The position numbers and the translations under genes were made by a program. From Fallopia convolvulus (taxonomy: Eukaryota > Streptophyta > Magnoliopsida > Caryophyllales > Polygonaceae): 64,000 nt of DNA. The stretch's first letter is position 1. Every line of letters begins with the position of its first letter. The stretch lies in contig OZ024724.1 of the NCBI GenBank assembly GCA_964016875.1, positions 40,973,820 through 41,037,819 on the forward strand, read 5' to 3'. Below, in pieces: positions 1 through 9,739 of the stretch. The notes under the pieces are model-generated. The model was not told the DNA's origin, did not search any database, and worked only from the letters and a program-made list of their open reading frames with translations.

Positions 1-429
1 CAGGGACATAGTGTAAGTTGGCGACCTATGTTTCATTTACGAAGTTGGCCACTTTACTTGCGTTGGGAACCTATCAAATTCTTGAACCACATTCAAATAA
101 ATCTTAAATTCTCATTTGGTTCACTTGCATGCGACCTCTCACATGTCTACGAATGGATAGAAAAATCCATGTCATAGACTTCCTCAAGTGTGGAACCATC
201 AAAATCAAAGTTTCACTTTTTAATAACCTCTAAAATCACTGCCCACACATACTTCCCGTCAGACAACGAAGTTTCAACAATGGGCGAACAACGTGTAGGA
301 TCACCTAAAAGCCTAAAGATCATGGTAGCTTCCACAAAGCCCAAGTGCAAATAGCGCGCTCATCTTGCATACCGTCCGACTACCCTTCCTGCACAACGCA
401 CTGAATAAACAACATAAATAGTTGCAATT
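1..429. other. Unassigned sequence at window start
   Basis: No convincing reading frame, RNA gene or element terminus is visible. Composition is ordinary for plant intergenic DNA. It could belong to an element that begins outside the window. Confidence 0.3.
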
Positions 430-1055
430 GTAAGACCCGCATTTCTCTTTGCAAACCTGTTAACTTAGCTCTGTTCCAATTCCCACTTTTATTCTTTCTC
501 TACTCTTCTTATTCCTTATTTTTGGGCCATAAAAACCAAAATGGAGAGCCCACTTTCTTAAGCCTTCTCCTCTTCCTCTTAGCCGTACGTGCCCTTCCTT
601 CTACGTAATTTGGCGCCGCACATCAAGAGAGAGTTAAAACATTGGTGCCGCACATCAGGGAAAGTTGAAGACCTCACCTCACCACCATTCCCTTCCAACA
701 CCACTTGCAGTCACCCTTTTCCCTCACTCCTTTTCTAGTTGTTCGTAGCACCGTCGAAAATCTCAGTCCAGGTGAGGACCTCGTTCAAGCTTGTGTCGTG
801 GTTGTCTTCACTCACGTCTATCATCATCGCCCAAGAACCCCGATGCGAGACCTTTACCATTTCCTTTCCTCATCATCTTCAACACATTCGAGCACGACGT
901 CATCACCACCCTCAATCACCCCGGACTTCCCTCCTCTCTACACCATCGGTCCGCTCCACAAGCTCGTGGACCACCATGTCAACGACCCCGAGACTAAATC
1001 CATCCCCTCAAACCTATAGAAAGAAGACAAAAAATGCCTCTAGTGGCTCGACTCT
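430..1055 (+). other. Possible gypsy LTR fragment
   Basis: The stretch begins TGTAAGACCCGC, which resembles the start of long LTRs of plant chromovirus-type gypsy elements (for example Tekay-like). It stops where the copia LTR begins at 1056. Short overlapping open frames at 705-1068 have low-complexity Ser/His/Pro-rich translations and no domain, so I do not call a gene. No partner LTR, primer-binding site or target duplication is visible, so the assignment is inference from the first bases only. Confidence 0.22.
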
Positions 1056-3546
1056 TGTAGGATCGTAGATCTGAGTTAATTCACATAGTTGGGAACTATT
1101 CTAGTGAATGTTCACTTATGCAGCGAAATACTAATGCACAAAATGTAAGGAACTAAGACATTAGAGACACGAGTCCATATAGAGGACCTCACTTCAACCA
1201 ATAAGTTGAATGAGTAAACCTTTACCTCCCATGGAAGATTTTGAAAGGAAACTTATATTAATTTGATAGATCCTTAGTTACAAGATACAAAATCGAACTT
1301 CTCCATTGTTTGCAATCACCAGATTCAAACAATACTATCAAAGTAAGTTATCTTGTTCCAAAGTCTATTGAACATAATTAAATGAAAGTTCTCAAACATT
1401 ACACGTTCCTTATGTAGTTTCCTTTAGCATGAGAACAACCTTCCCAGTCGATGTTGAGCTCAGGTACTCTCCATCGATTGTATCTGAACTTCTTTCTCAG
1501 GAAATGGATTGTTGATTGCTCTTATCTTGCCCTTGGCTCTCTTTCTCTCTCGGAATTGCTTTCTTCCTTCTAGAGAATATTGTTCTTTTGGATCAGGGAG
1601 CTACTTGAATTAGCTCAATCTCTTTATTGTTATAGTAGTAGATGCTTCCTGAAATGACACTTTTGTTCTTTTCTTCTTGGGGAGAAAGACATTGTTCTAA
1701 TGACTAGTGTACCTGATAGCTTGCATTTAGCTATAGTTTAGGATGCATATTTATGTTTGTATTGCATGGTTTTAGCTTAGTTTAAGCTTAGTTTCTAGGT
1801 TCTAGTATTTTCGGGTAGTTGCGCTTGTTTTGCTCGGTTTTGTAGGTTTCTAGGTACATGAGCAAGTTGGGGACATGATCCGAGCTAGTTATGGTGGTGC
1901 ATTGGGGGAAATGAATGAAACTTAGAGTGGTGCAAGTGAATATTGGAAGAGCTAAGGCCCAAGAGGTTGTGGGAATGGAACGCTTAAATTCGGGTCATAC
2001 GTTGGAGTTCTTGTTTTGACACCTCTATCTTGCAAGGCTTCGTTTGGGAGCTATAGTGGTATGATGCAGCTGAATTTTTATCATTGGAAAGATAATTCAG
2101 AGAGCTACAATTCATATTTTTACTCCGAGTCCAAATTCCAACTCGAAGGGGGTTAAAACAGCCTCTGAAGTGTCACCTAAATGCTAAACCGAGGGATGAC
2201 GCGGGATCAAGGGCAAGAATGCGCAGCTGCGCAACCTTGGGAGGAGACCGCGCACCGTGTTTTCACGCGGAGAAGTTGGGCCGATGTAGTTGGGCTTCGA
2301 GATGTGCTTTTATGATATGATTTCCGACATGTTGTATGTACTTTTGGGATATTTTGATCTTAAGAAGTCTTGAGGTATTTAAACCTTGTGTTTGACTTTT
2401 CTTTCATAACCTTGATCATAATTTGGAGGCTAGGGTTTCTTCTCTCAAAGAGGCAACCTTTGAACCTTTTGTAAGTTTTTCTTTATTTAATCATGCATTG
2501 CTAAATACATTGTGTTTGACTAGTTATTGAAATCATAGATGGCATATTATTATGAGGTTTGATTGATTCTCAATAACTTGAATAGGTCTTATTCCCTATG
2601 CTTAATTGAATCAAAGTTATTCTAGGGTTTTGTTAGATTGATCACCTGATAGAATTTCTAGGTTAATTTACAACTAATCTGATTAATTCCCGTTTGGGAT
2701 TGATTAGATAAAGTAGCAACTATAATTGTTTGGACCCGTTTGGGGTATTCAGTTGTAGAAGGGAATAAATCCACAAATAAATTAGATGTTTGTTTGCTCT
2801 AAAGTGTTTGTTTCTATTGATAACTTGACTCGTAAAGTTGTTGTTTAATTGAATCTAGATGTTGTTTTAGGTTGTTAAATGATTAGAGTTGTTTAGATTG
2901 TTAGTTCTTTCAACTAGATATGAGGTTTGCGTCATAATCCTTAGTAGGATCATAATCCACGATAGATTATTCAAGTGAATTGAGAATCAAGAGAATCAAT
3001 GATCAATAAGCATTCCTATGATGGATTTAACTAATTGAACTTATTTCTCTCATATATTTACAATTATCTTTGCATTAGTACTTTAGATTTAATTTGCATT
3101 TTAGATTAGTTAGTTACATAATCATTCATAAAAACCCCTACCTTGGTTACTTGGCAAGCAAGTAAAAATACACTTATTTTAGTCTCTGTGGGATCGACCC
3201 TTACTTACCATTTTACTAAGTTTGGTTAAGTTAGATTCTTTGATAGGTATAACGACCACTGAAAATACCTCATCACTACCCCTATGAAATACTTCCTTAT
3301 TATGACACATCTATCCTTTTGTATTTGCCGCCCAAGTTTGGAACAAATAGACTTGTTTGTCCTTCATTAACTTGCCACATACTCTGGTAGGTGTGGGGAA
3401 CGATTCCCTTGCTTTTCCTGTGAATGTGTGTCTTTCCTGAAATCACTTGAATGGGGACTTAGTTCCAAATGTTTGTTATCATCAAAACTTTGAACACTCG
3501 AATGGATGAAACCATTGTTCCAGTGTTAGGAACTAACACTAATCCA
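1056..3546 (-). mobile_element. SIRE-type copia 3' LTR, split by a younger LTR
   Basis: Read on the minus strand, the LTR starts at about 3546 just after a polypurine run (AAAAGGGGGGAAATTATTGG) and ends ...TACGATCCTACA at 1056. Both ends resemble the SIRE-like LTR at 58948-59992: that one also carries a TTTGATAATGACAAAC block near its start, a CGCTGC-TTCCCA block near its end, and ends ...TACGATCCAACA. Without the nested LTR at 1714-3275 and its duplicated target, the LTR is about 924 bp, close to the 1,045 bp of the other copy. No 5' LTR was found, so the element is a 3' remnant. Confidence 0.6.
1714..3275 (+). mobile_element. Solo gypsy-type LTR inserted in the copia LTR
   Basis: A 1,562-bp block starts TGATAGCTTGC and ends CCTCATCA, so the termini are TGAT...ATCA. 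It is flanked by GTACC (1709-1713) and CTACC (3276-3280), a five-base target duplication with one mismatch. It contains a TATA-like TATTTAAA near 2380 and, near its end, a GTGGGATCGACCC block typical of Athila/Tat-type LTRs. No internal domain, primer site or partner LTR follows, so this is a solo LTR, the usual product of recombination between the two LTRs of a full element. Confidence 0.6.
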
Positions 3547-3979
3547 ATAATTTCCCCCCTTTTAGATGATGACAAACTTAACCTGAAATGCAAGTCAAGG
3601 ATTTAGGAAAGATAGAAAGGACTAGACACCAAAGCAAGATAACGAGATACTAAAAGATACTCAATTCTCCTTTAGATGGAGATGCATTTCTATTTTTCAA
3701 GATATTTAAGTAGATAGTTCCCCCTTAGCATGGAAATCATTTATTTCTATATTCTCTTAGACAACACATCTCTGGATTTTTTTCACTTTTCCCACTTTTG
3801 ACATCATCGAAAAGAGTTAGGCAATAACAATGATAGGAAGGCATGTAAAGCACAATGATAACTAAAGAATAATTGCACTTGTATTAATAGAAAAAAGTTC
3901 ATACACGCATGGGAAACAGACAACTTAAGGCAAGATAAGAAAGGAACAAATGAGCGGGGAAAATATTATGGGGGCTTGT

Positions 3980-5287
3980 TCATGGTTTAAAAGAGGAAGG
4001 AAGCTTCTGTTGAATGTCGAGGAGAATGTCCAAGATCCTTTCATTGATGTCACAAAGATAGTTCAAAGCTTGGAGGACAATCGTGATTTCCCCTTGTTCT
4101 AGGAATAGTTGTTGTCCATGTTCTTCAGACAAATCCTGGGAATGCTTCATTTGGAGGATGTTGGACATGTCTTGTCCAAGTTCCTCTTCTTCCTAAGGAT
4201 GGTAGACATCATTTTCCTTGTCCAGAGTAGCATAGGGAAGACCATGAGTGGTCTTGGCAACACACTTGCACATGTGTCCGATCATGATCCATGGCAAATT
4301 GATCTTTTCCTTCCTTAGGAACAGATCAAAGAGAATGACATCATTTGTATTCAAAGTAGTGCATTTTTCCCGCCTTTGGATCATCACTTTGGTGATGTAC
4401 ATATTGGTGTGCCATCTTTCCTAGCTAACTCAATATTTGAGTCATGGCTTCCTTTCCTTGAGCAGGGACATGTCTTAGCATCCTCTTGAGAATAACATCT
4501 CTTCCATCAATGTCGTGCCATGGTTTGAATGGAAGAGTGTCAAAACCTTCAGTTGGAACTTGGAGAATTTTCCTTATAAGGGCATAGGAGGAGGTGAACT
4601 CATCTTCTTCAAGTGTGCATCAGACCGCCAGATTCAGCTCAGTTCCTTCAATCAGTTTGAAGTGTGAATAGAAGAGCTTGATTTGGGTAGGATCTACCTT
4701 AGCCGGTGTGGAGCAGAGCTTGTCCCATTCTTGGAAGTGTATGAAGTCCTAAAGTTCTTTAAAATCATTCTCTTGAAGGAACTCTCGTCTGACCACCAAT
4801 GGAATTACCAGCTTCTATTCTCCAACAACAACAGTTCCCTTCTTCTTGGCCTCTATCTTCTACTTCTTGTTTCCCTTTTTCTTAGATCCTCGAGTGGATG
4901 GATGACTAGAACTTGGTTCTTTGAATCCAAATTATAGGAGAGGTTCCTTTGTACTAAATTGATTCCATGTTGTCCTCTAGTTCTTCATCTTCTTCATCAA
5001 CATTGATGATTGAAGTGTCCTTGTTAAGGTTGGAGAGATTTTTAGATGCAAGAGGCTCAAGTTCCTCTTCAGATTCTTCTTCGATGATTTGTTTGTACTT
5101 TCTCTTCTCGGTTCTGGGTTTTGTTTGAGGATGGGAGAGAGGATCTTTGGGTAGTGAGTCCTTTGAGGGTGTGGAAGAGGTGGAAGGAGGTTTGAAGTTC
5201 CCTGAACATAAGGGAACTCGTCGACTGCATTAGAGTTGCATCAGGATCATGGAGAGAGGTATCTGATTTGTCTATTGAATTCTTCAA
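3980..5287 (-). pseudogene. Broken downstream ORF of the SIRE-like copia element
   Basis: On the minus strand, three short open stretches (5287-5069, 4402-4193, 4168-3980) sit directly upstream of the polypurine tract and LTR. The middle one contains an INLPWIMIGHM-like segment and a following LPYATL, which resemble the putative plant transposon protein domain found in the extra ORF of SIRE-type elements and in other plant retroelements. In-frame stops and shifts separate the pieces, so no product is expected. There is no recognisable reverse transcriptase upstream. The family assignment is from memory of the motif and is moderate. Confidence 0.42.
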
Positions 5288-5290
5288 GAA

Positions 5291-6411
5291 TCTTCTTTAT
5301 CAATCTTTCTTCAATGTCTCGAGCACTTCATCTTGAATCTTTTAGCTCGGATACGATCTCGATCACTCTCACGGTCTTCAATCTTCAGCATTTGTCATGT
5401 CATTGACTTTTCATCTTGTTTTATTTTCATACTTAATTCAATATGTTTGAAACCATCAAAACCTATAACTAGTCTTCAAAGTGGATGTCATAGAATATAC
5501 TTTAAATAGAAGCCAATGACCTTCTCATTTCGACACTATCTGTCTCGATCTGTGTAGATTTTTGACCTTCTCGTCCTTTCTCTCAAACTACCATCATTCA
5601 CAAGGAGTGTCGTTTCGTTTTTCCTCCCGTTTTCAACATACTCCGTCAATTCTTATTGATTGTTCCGTCGACGTGGCCATTGGTGCATCTCATGATTTTG
5701 TCTTTTGTTATTTTTTGGGTTTGGTGGTCTTTTAAATATTTGATCTATTTGGTGGTATAAATGGATCAATGTGTATATAATGGATTTGAGTCCAAGGTGG
5801 GCCGTGTCTCAGTAAGCGATTACAGTGATCTTTTCTGGCTGGGCCCGGGCTAGCCAAATCAAACTTTAATTGCCCATGATTTTTTTGGGTTATACTATGC
5901 ATAATCCACTACAAATATTAAAACAACCCAATTTATTTTAAATTTGCACACAAGTCCTCCATCAAAATAACCAGTCTGGAAGGCTCGCCTCTCCATCCTC
6001 CTCGTTACAAAATTAGGGTTTATGGATTTGCTAATTTTGATACAAATTGGCACTTGTTAATTGAAATTATACATACAGTAATGTAAACAATGACAAAATT
6101 TGTTATGTTTGTATTGTTTTGGTATTAATTTTGAGCAAATTTTGATTGAAACGAATTGGGACTTGGGAGTATAGGTTTGTGGGTCTAAATTGGGGGTAAA
6201 GGAGGATGGCCATGGCTGATGGCATTGAAGACGATGGTTGTGGGCGGTAGGGAGGACGGTGTTGTTGGTGATGGTATGAAAGAGGAAGTACGAGAGTAAG
6301 GGGCCAGAGAAGAGGAATCTACGGCTAAAGGAGGGAGACGGTGGTTGATGACTGGAAGACAGGTAGTTGGTGGCTGACGATGGGGAGGAAGATCGACGCT
6401 AGGGTGGTCGG
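5291..6411. other. Unassigned intergenic sequence
   Basis: This mixed stretch has an AT-rich middle part and no coding signal I trust. Its right end, before the hAT target site, carries a block (about 6394-6412) repeated after the insertion at 9751-9770. That block belonged to a short tandem repeat in the target. Confidence 0.3.
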
Positions 6412-6419
6412 TGCTCCCA
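6412..6419. repeat. Target-site duplication, left, of hAT-1
   Basis: TGCTCCCA lies immediately before the TAGACCTGG terminus and is repeated exactly at 9732-9739. An eight-base duplication is the hallmark of hAT transposition. Confidence 0.92.
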
Positions 6420-6536
6420 TAGACCTGGACCTGGTTCCGCTGGAACCGGTGAACCGCCGGTTCCAGAACCGGGGAACCGGCGGTTTGGAACCGCCGGTTC
6501 CCCTCCAACGGCTATTTTTTTGAACGTATTATAAAA

Positions 6537-6732
6537 CCGCGATCGCGGCCATATCGGGCCGCGACCGCGGCCCCCATTCCGCGACCGCGGCCTGAAACCC
6601 ACGCGGTCGCGGTTATAGAACAGAAAGCCCCATTCTTCGACACAATCAAAACCGCGACCGCGGGTCTCGGGCCGCGGTCGCGGAATGGGGGCCGCAGTCG
6701 CGGCCCTATATGGCCGCGATCGCGGTTTTGCT
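6537..6732. repeat. Subterminal palindrome array, left end of hAT-1
   Basis: Repeated variants of the 12-base palindrome CCGCGATCGCGG (also CCGCGACCGCGG and CGCGGTCGCGG) occur about nine times in 200 bp. A matching array lies near the other end. In characterised hAT elements such as Ac, short subterminal repeats bind transposase. Equating these palindromes with such sites is inference. Confidence 0.8.
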
Positions 6733-6813
6733 TTAAAAGCCAACGACTAGTTTTTAACGGCTAGTTTCCAACGGCTATTTCACAATTCCAACGGCTAGTT
6801 GATAAATTTCTTC

Positions 6814-6820
6814 TATAAAT
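6814..6820 (+). promoter_or_regulatory. TATA box of hAT-1 transposase
   Basis: TATAAAT sits about 150 bp upstream of the start codon in a stretch that is otherwise untranslated leader. The second copy keeps the same TATAAAT on its own strand near 44430. Promoter function is inferred from this conservation and position. Confidence 0.6.
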
Positions 6821-6910
6821 AACCACTACATGATCTCATTCCCACCCACACTACCATTCTATCAATCTTTCTCTATCTCTCAATCTCTCAGGTTTACACT
6901 TTACAAAGCT

Positions 6911-6971
6911 CTCTCAAATCTCAATCTCTCAATCTCTCAATCTCTCAATCTCTCAATCTCTCAATCTCTCA
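6911..6971 (+). repeat. (CAATCTCT)n microsatellite leader
   Basis: About seven tandem copies of an eight-base CT-rich unit end two bases before the transposase ATG. CT-rich leaders are common in plant 5' untranslated regions. The second hAT copy has a much shorter, degraded version (44360-44400), so the array has expanded or contracted between copies. Confidence 0.8.
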
Positions 6972-6972
6972 A

Positions 6973-9120
6973 ATGGAAGGATTTCTTAACAACATTGATC
7001 AAATTTTTAGCTCACAAGAGAGTGCTTCAAATGTAGAATTTGTACCCCCTATTAACTTGGAGGAATTTTCGAATCCCAATCCCAATGTGGTACAACCGGG
7101 ATCGTCCACTCCCAATGAAAATGAGGGAGTGGATCATGGATCCGAGGCGACCGAGGGTGAGGCTCCAATCCTTAAATCCGACATATTTACAAAACATTTT
7201 CGTAAGGGAGCTTATGAGGCATCTACCAAGAAATTTCAAGTTCATTGCAACTATTGTCCTAAGCATTACACATGGGTGTCGGGATCGGGCTATGGAACAT
7301 TTTCAAAGCACGTGAAGAGAGCACACCCCGACAAGTTAGGCATGATGCGAGGACAATCCCAACTCTCCGGGTTTGCATCTTCTTCTTCCCTTAATCCTCA
7401 TCATAACCCTCATTTATTTACTTATAACCATAATGATAGCATGTATGCCTTCTCCGAGTCTATTTGTGTTGATCACTTATCATTTAGTTTTGCCGAAAAG
7501 TTAGGATTTAACAATTGGATGACTACTCATGTACAACCCGCTTATAAACCGACTACTAGGAAGTCGGTAAAAAAGAATATGATGAAAGCATATAAAACTC
7601 GGAAAATAGCATTGGTGAGTTTTTTTGCTCAAAATGATATTAAAGTTTCAATTTGTAGTGATATTTGGAGTGATCATTGGCAAAATCATTCATACATGGG
7701 CTTAACATGTCATTTTCTTGATGATCATTTCAATGTGCAAAAACGTGTTTTGGCTTATAGAGTATTTGATTTTTCTCATACCGCTTTAATGATTAGTAAC
7801 ATTATTCGTACTATTTTGGAAGAGTATAGACTACTTCATCGAGTTTTTTCTATCTCCTTTGACAATGCATCTAACAACACCGCTTCAATCCGAGATTTGG
7901 TTCCGCATTGTCAACCAATTCTTGGAGCGAAGTATTTTCATGTAAGATGTGTTTGCCATATTTTAAACCTTTGTGTCAAAAATGGTTTAAATGTTATGTC
8001 GGGTTTAATTGCTCCTATTAGATATGTTATTAGTCGTATGTGGGCTAGCCCCCAAACCGCCCAAGATTGGACGGCGTTTTGTAGTCAAAAAGGTGTTCCA
8101 CCCCGAACATTTCCAAAAGATGTTTGTCACCGTTGGAACTCCACTTATAAACTACTTCATGCATGCATGCCTTACAAAGATCTTTTGACTTCTTTTGCGT
8201 CCATATATTTTCCCGACAATCCCATTATTTCTCAAGTATGGGATTATTGTTATAGAATCTTAGAAGTTTTGAAAATATTTCATGATGCAACATTAACTTT
8301 TAGTCATGTTTATAAACCTTGTGCTCATTTGTTTTGTTTTGAAGCATTGAATGTGGCGGGCGGTTTTTGTGAGGGGCGTAAATTCACCGAACTTTATGGT
8401 GCTATTGATGCTATGAAAGTGAAATGGTTGCACTATTATAAAGTTATCCCCGATATCTATCTTGTTGCTTGTGTGTTTGATCCTAGGTTTAAGATGAGTG
8501 GTTTAAAAGCATGTTTGAATGGTTATTATGATGCATTAGAGTTGGATGTTAATGATGATATTGCTAGTGTTGGGGATATACTTACTAAAGTTAGAAGATC
8601 AATTGAGGAATTGATTACCGAATATTCATCTAGTGTTAGTTCTTCTCCATTACCTCCACATTCATCCTCCTCTTCGAGTTCGAGTGTCCTCGGTGCTACT
8701 AAAAGGTATGGGTTTAATCTTTTGAATACCCTTACCAAGAAACCGAGACATTCGAGCTCGAATGCGGAGTTTGAAACATATCTAACAACCCACTTTGAGT
8801 TTGGTGAAGGAGAATTTGATATTTTAGATTGGTGGAAGACCCACAAGAAGACTTTCCCAACCTTGGTCAAGATCGCGGCTCAAGTGCTTGTTGTTCCCGC
8901 CTCGACCGTATCGGTAGAGCAAACATTTAGCGAAGGAGGACACGTCCTTGATGCAAAACGATCTAGTTTAAAGCCCAATGTCTTGGAAGCCCAAGTGTGC
9001 ATATGTGATTGGAAGAGAGCGGAAATTCGTCAACAAAAGGCGGAGGTATCCGAAACTTCCGACTCGGACGGGCAAGACGATGAGTCCCAATCCCAAAGCG
9101 CTTCGGATGCATCGACGTAG
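6973..9120 (+). CDS. hAT-family transposase with BED zinc finger
   Basis: This 715-residue protein is a cut-and-paste DNA transposase of the hAT superfamily, of the Ac/RICESLEEPER kind, expected to act in the nucleus on its own element ends. Residues about 69-120 form a BED zinc finger with C92, C95, H113 and H118. A CSDIWSD block near 227 and a SFDNASNN block near 295 match the positions of the RNase H-fold acidic residues, followed by HVRCVCHILNL and RWNSTYKLL blocks usual in plant hAT proteins. A serine-rich linker near 560 precedes the C-terminal dimerisation region (VSVEQTFSEGGHVLDAKRS, about 645-665). The ATG is the first after the CT-rich leader and matches the start used by the second copy. 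No intron or internal stop interrupts it. Length is normal for the family. Confidence 0.95.
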   Translation: MEGFLNNIDQIFSSQESASNVEFVPPINLEEFSNPNPNVVQPGSSTPNENEGVDHGSEATEGEAPILKSDIFTKHFRKGAYEASTKKFQVHCNYCPKHYTWVSGSGYGTFSKHVKRAHPDKLGMMRGQSQLSGFASSSSLNPHHNPHLFTYNHNDSMYAFSESICVDHLSFSFAEKLGFNNWMTTHVQPAYKPTTRKSVKKNMMKAYKTRKIALVSFFAQNDIKVSICSDIWSDHWQNHSYMGLTCHFLDDHFNVQKRVLAYRVFDFSHTALMISNIIRTILEEYRLLHRVFSISFDNASNNTASIRDLVPHCQPILGAKYFHVRCVCHILNLCVKNGLNVMSGLIAPIRYVISRMWASPQTAQDWTAFCSQKGVPPRTFPKDVCHRWNSTYKLLHACMPYKDLLTSFASIYFPDNPIISQVWDYCYRILEVLKIFHDATLTFSHVYKPCAHLFCFEALNVAGGFCEGRKFTELYGAIDAMKVKWLHYYKVIPDIYLVACVFDPRFKMSGLKACLNGYYDALELDVNDDIASVGDILTKVRRSIEELITEYSSSVSSSPLPPHSSSSSSSSVLGATKRYGFNLLNTLTKKPRHSSSNAEFETYLTTHFEFGEGEFDILDWWKTHKKTFPTLVKIAAQVLVVPASTVSVEQTFSEGGHVLDAKRSSLKPNVLEAQVCICDWKRAEIRQQKAEVSETSDSDGQDDESQSQSASDAST

Positions 9121-9344
9121 ATGGACGATGGTAAGTAAATCGGGGTTTCATATTGAAAGGTAAGAGAACTACGTGGGCTTTGATTCCTCTATAACCCCGA
9201 GAGGATACGTAGGCAACTTAGTTTTAAGTCCAAGCCCTTTAATTATCCAACTTTTTTTTTGTTTTGAAGAACAAGCATTAATCACGGATTCGCCATTTCG
9301 CCTTAGTCCAATTTCCAAGCCCGGTTTGGGGCAAAGTGTGTGTA

Positions 9345-9535
9345 AACCGCGATCGCGTTGACCATTACGCGATCACGTATTGAGCAACCGCGATCGCGGC
9401 ATCAGGGCCGCGATCGCGGTTTGGACTTTGGTCCGGTCTGTTTTTTGGGCCCGCGATCGCGAGTTTCGGACCGCGATCGCGGTTTGTATTTACCGCGATC
9501 GCGGTTTGTATTTACCGCGATCGCGGCAGCTAGAC
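9345..9535. repeat. Subterminal palindrome array, right end of hAT-1
   Basis: About eight copies of CCGCGATCGCGG or close variants occur in 190 bp, mirroring the array at 6537-6732. It is followed by a homopolymer-rich T/A stretch and then a zone of GGAACCGG-type repeats running to the terminus at 9731. Confidence 0.8.
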
Positions 9536-9731
9536 TCTTTTTTTTTTAAAATTTTTAATTTTTTTATTGCCCGGTTCCGAACCGGAACCGGAACCGGGTG
9601 GAACCGGCTCCGGAACCGGCGGAAACCGGAACCGGACCGGAACTGGGGAACCGGACCAAGGCCGGTTCCGGTCCCGGTTCCATGGTTCCGAGAAACCGGA
9701 ACCGCCGGTTCCGGAACCGGACCCAGGTCTA

Positions 9732-9739
9732 TGCTCCCA
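9732..9739. repeat. Target-site duplication, right, of hAT-1
   Basis: TGCTCCCA is an exact match to 6412-6419. Removing the element and one duplication leaves a host sequence in which a 20-base block (CGACGCTAGGGTGGTCGGTG) occurs twice at a spacing of about 37 bp. Confidence 0.92.

Larger units (their letters stand above)
6420..9731 (+). mobile_element. Complete hAT transposon, copy 1
   Basis: The 3,312-bp element starts TAGACCTGGACC and ends GGACCCAGGTCTA, giving imperfect inverted terminal repeats. Perfect eight-base target duplications flank it (TGCTCCCA). Inside, in order, are a GGAACCGG-rich terminal zone, an array of CCGCGATCGCGG-like palindromes, a TATA box, a CT-rich leader, one long transposase ORF, and mirror-image palindrome and GGAACCGG zones. 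Intact ends, perfect duplication and an unbroken transposase suggest a recent, potentially autonomous insertion. A second copy lies at 41480-44784. Confidence 0.93.

Noticed and set aside
705..1068. Three overlapping short open frames that might mark a small gene
   Set aside because: Translations are low-complexity Ser/Pro/His-rich, overlap in different frames, have no domain, and sit in a likely LTR fragment.
6185..6743. Long antisense and sense frames over the left end of hAT-1 (and similar ones at 9358-9853 and 41439-41876)
   Set aside because: They come from GC-rich palindromic repeats read in several frames at once. The products are Arg/Pro/Gly repeats typical of such sequence.
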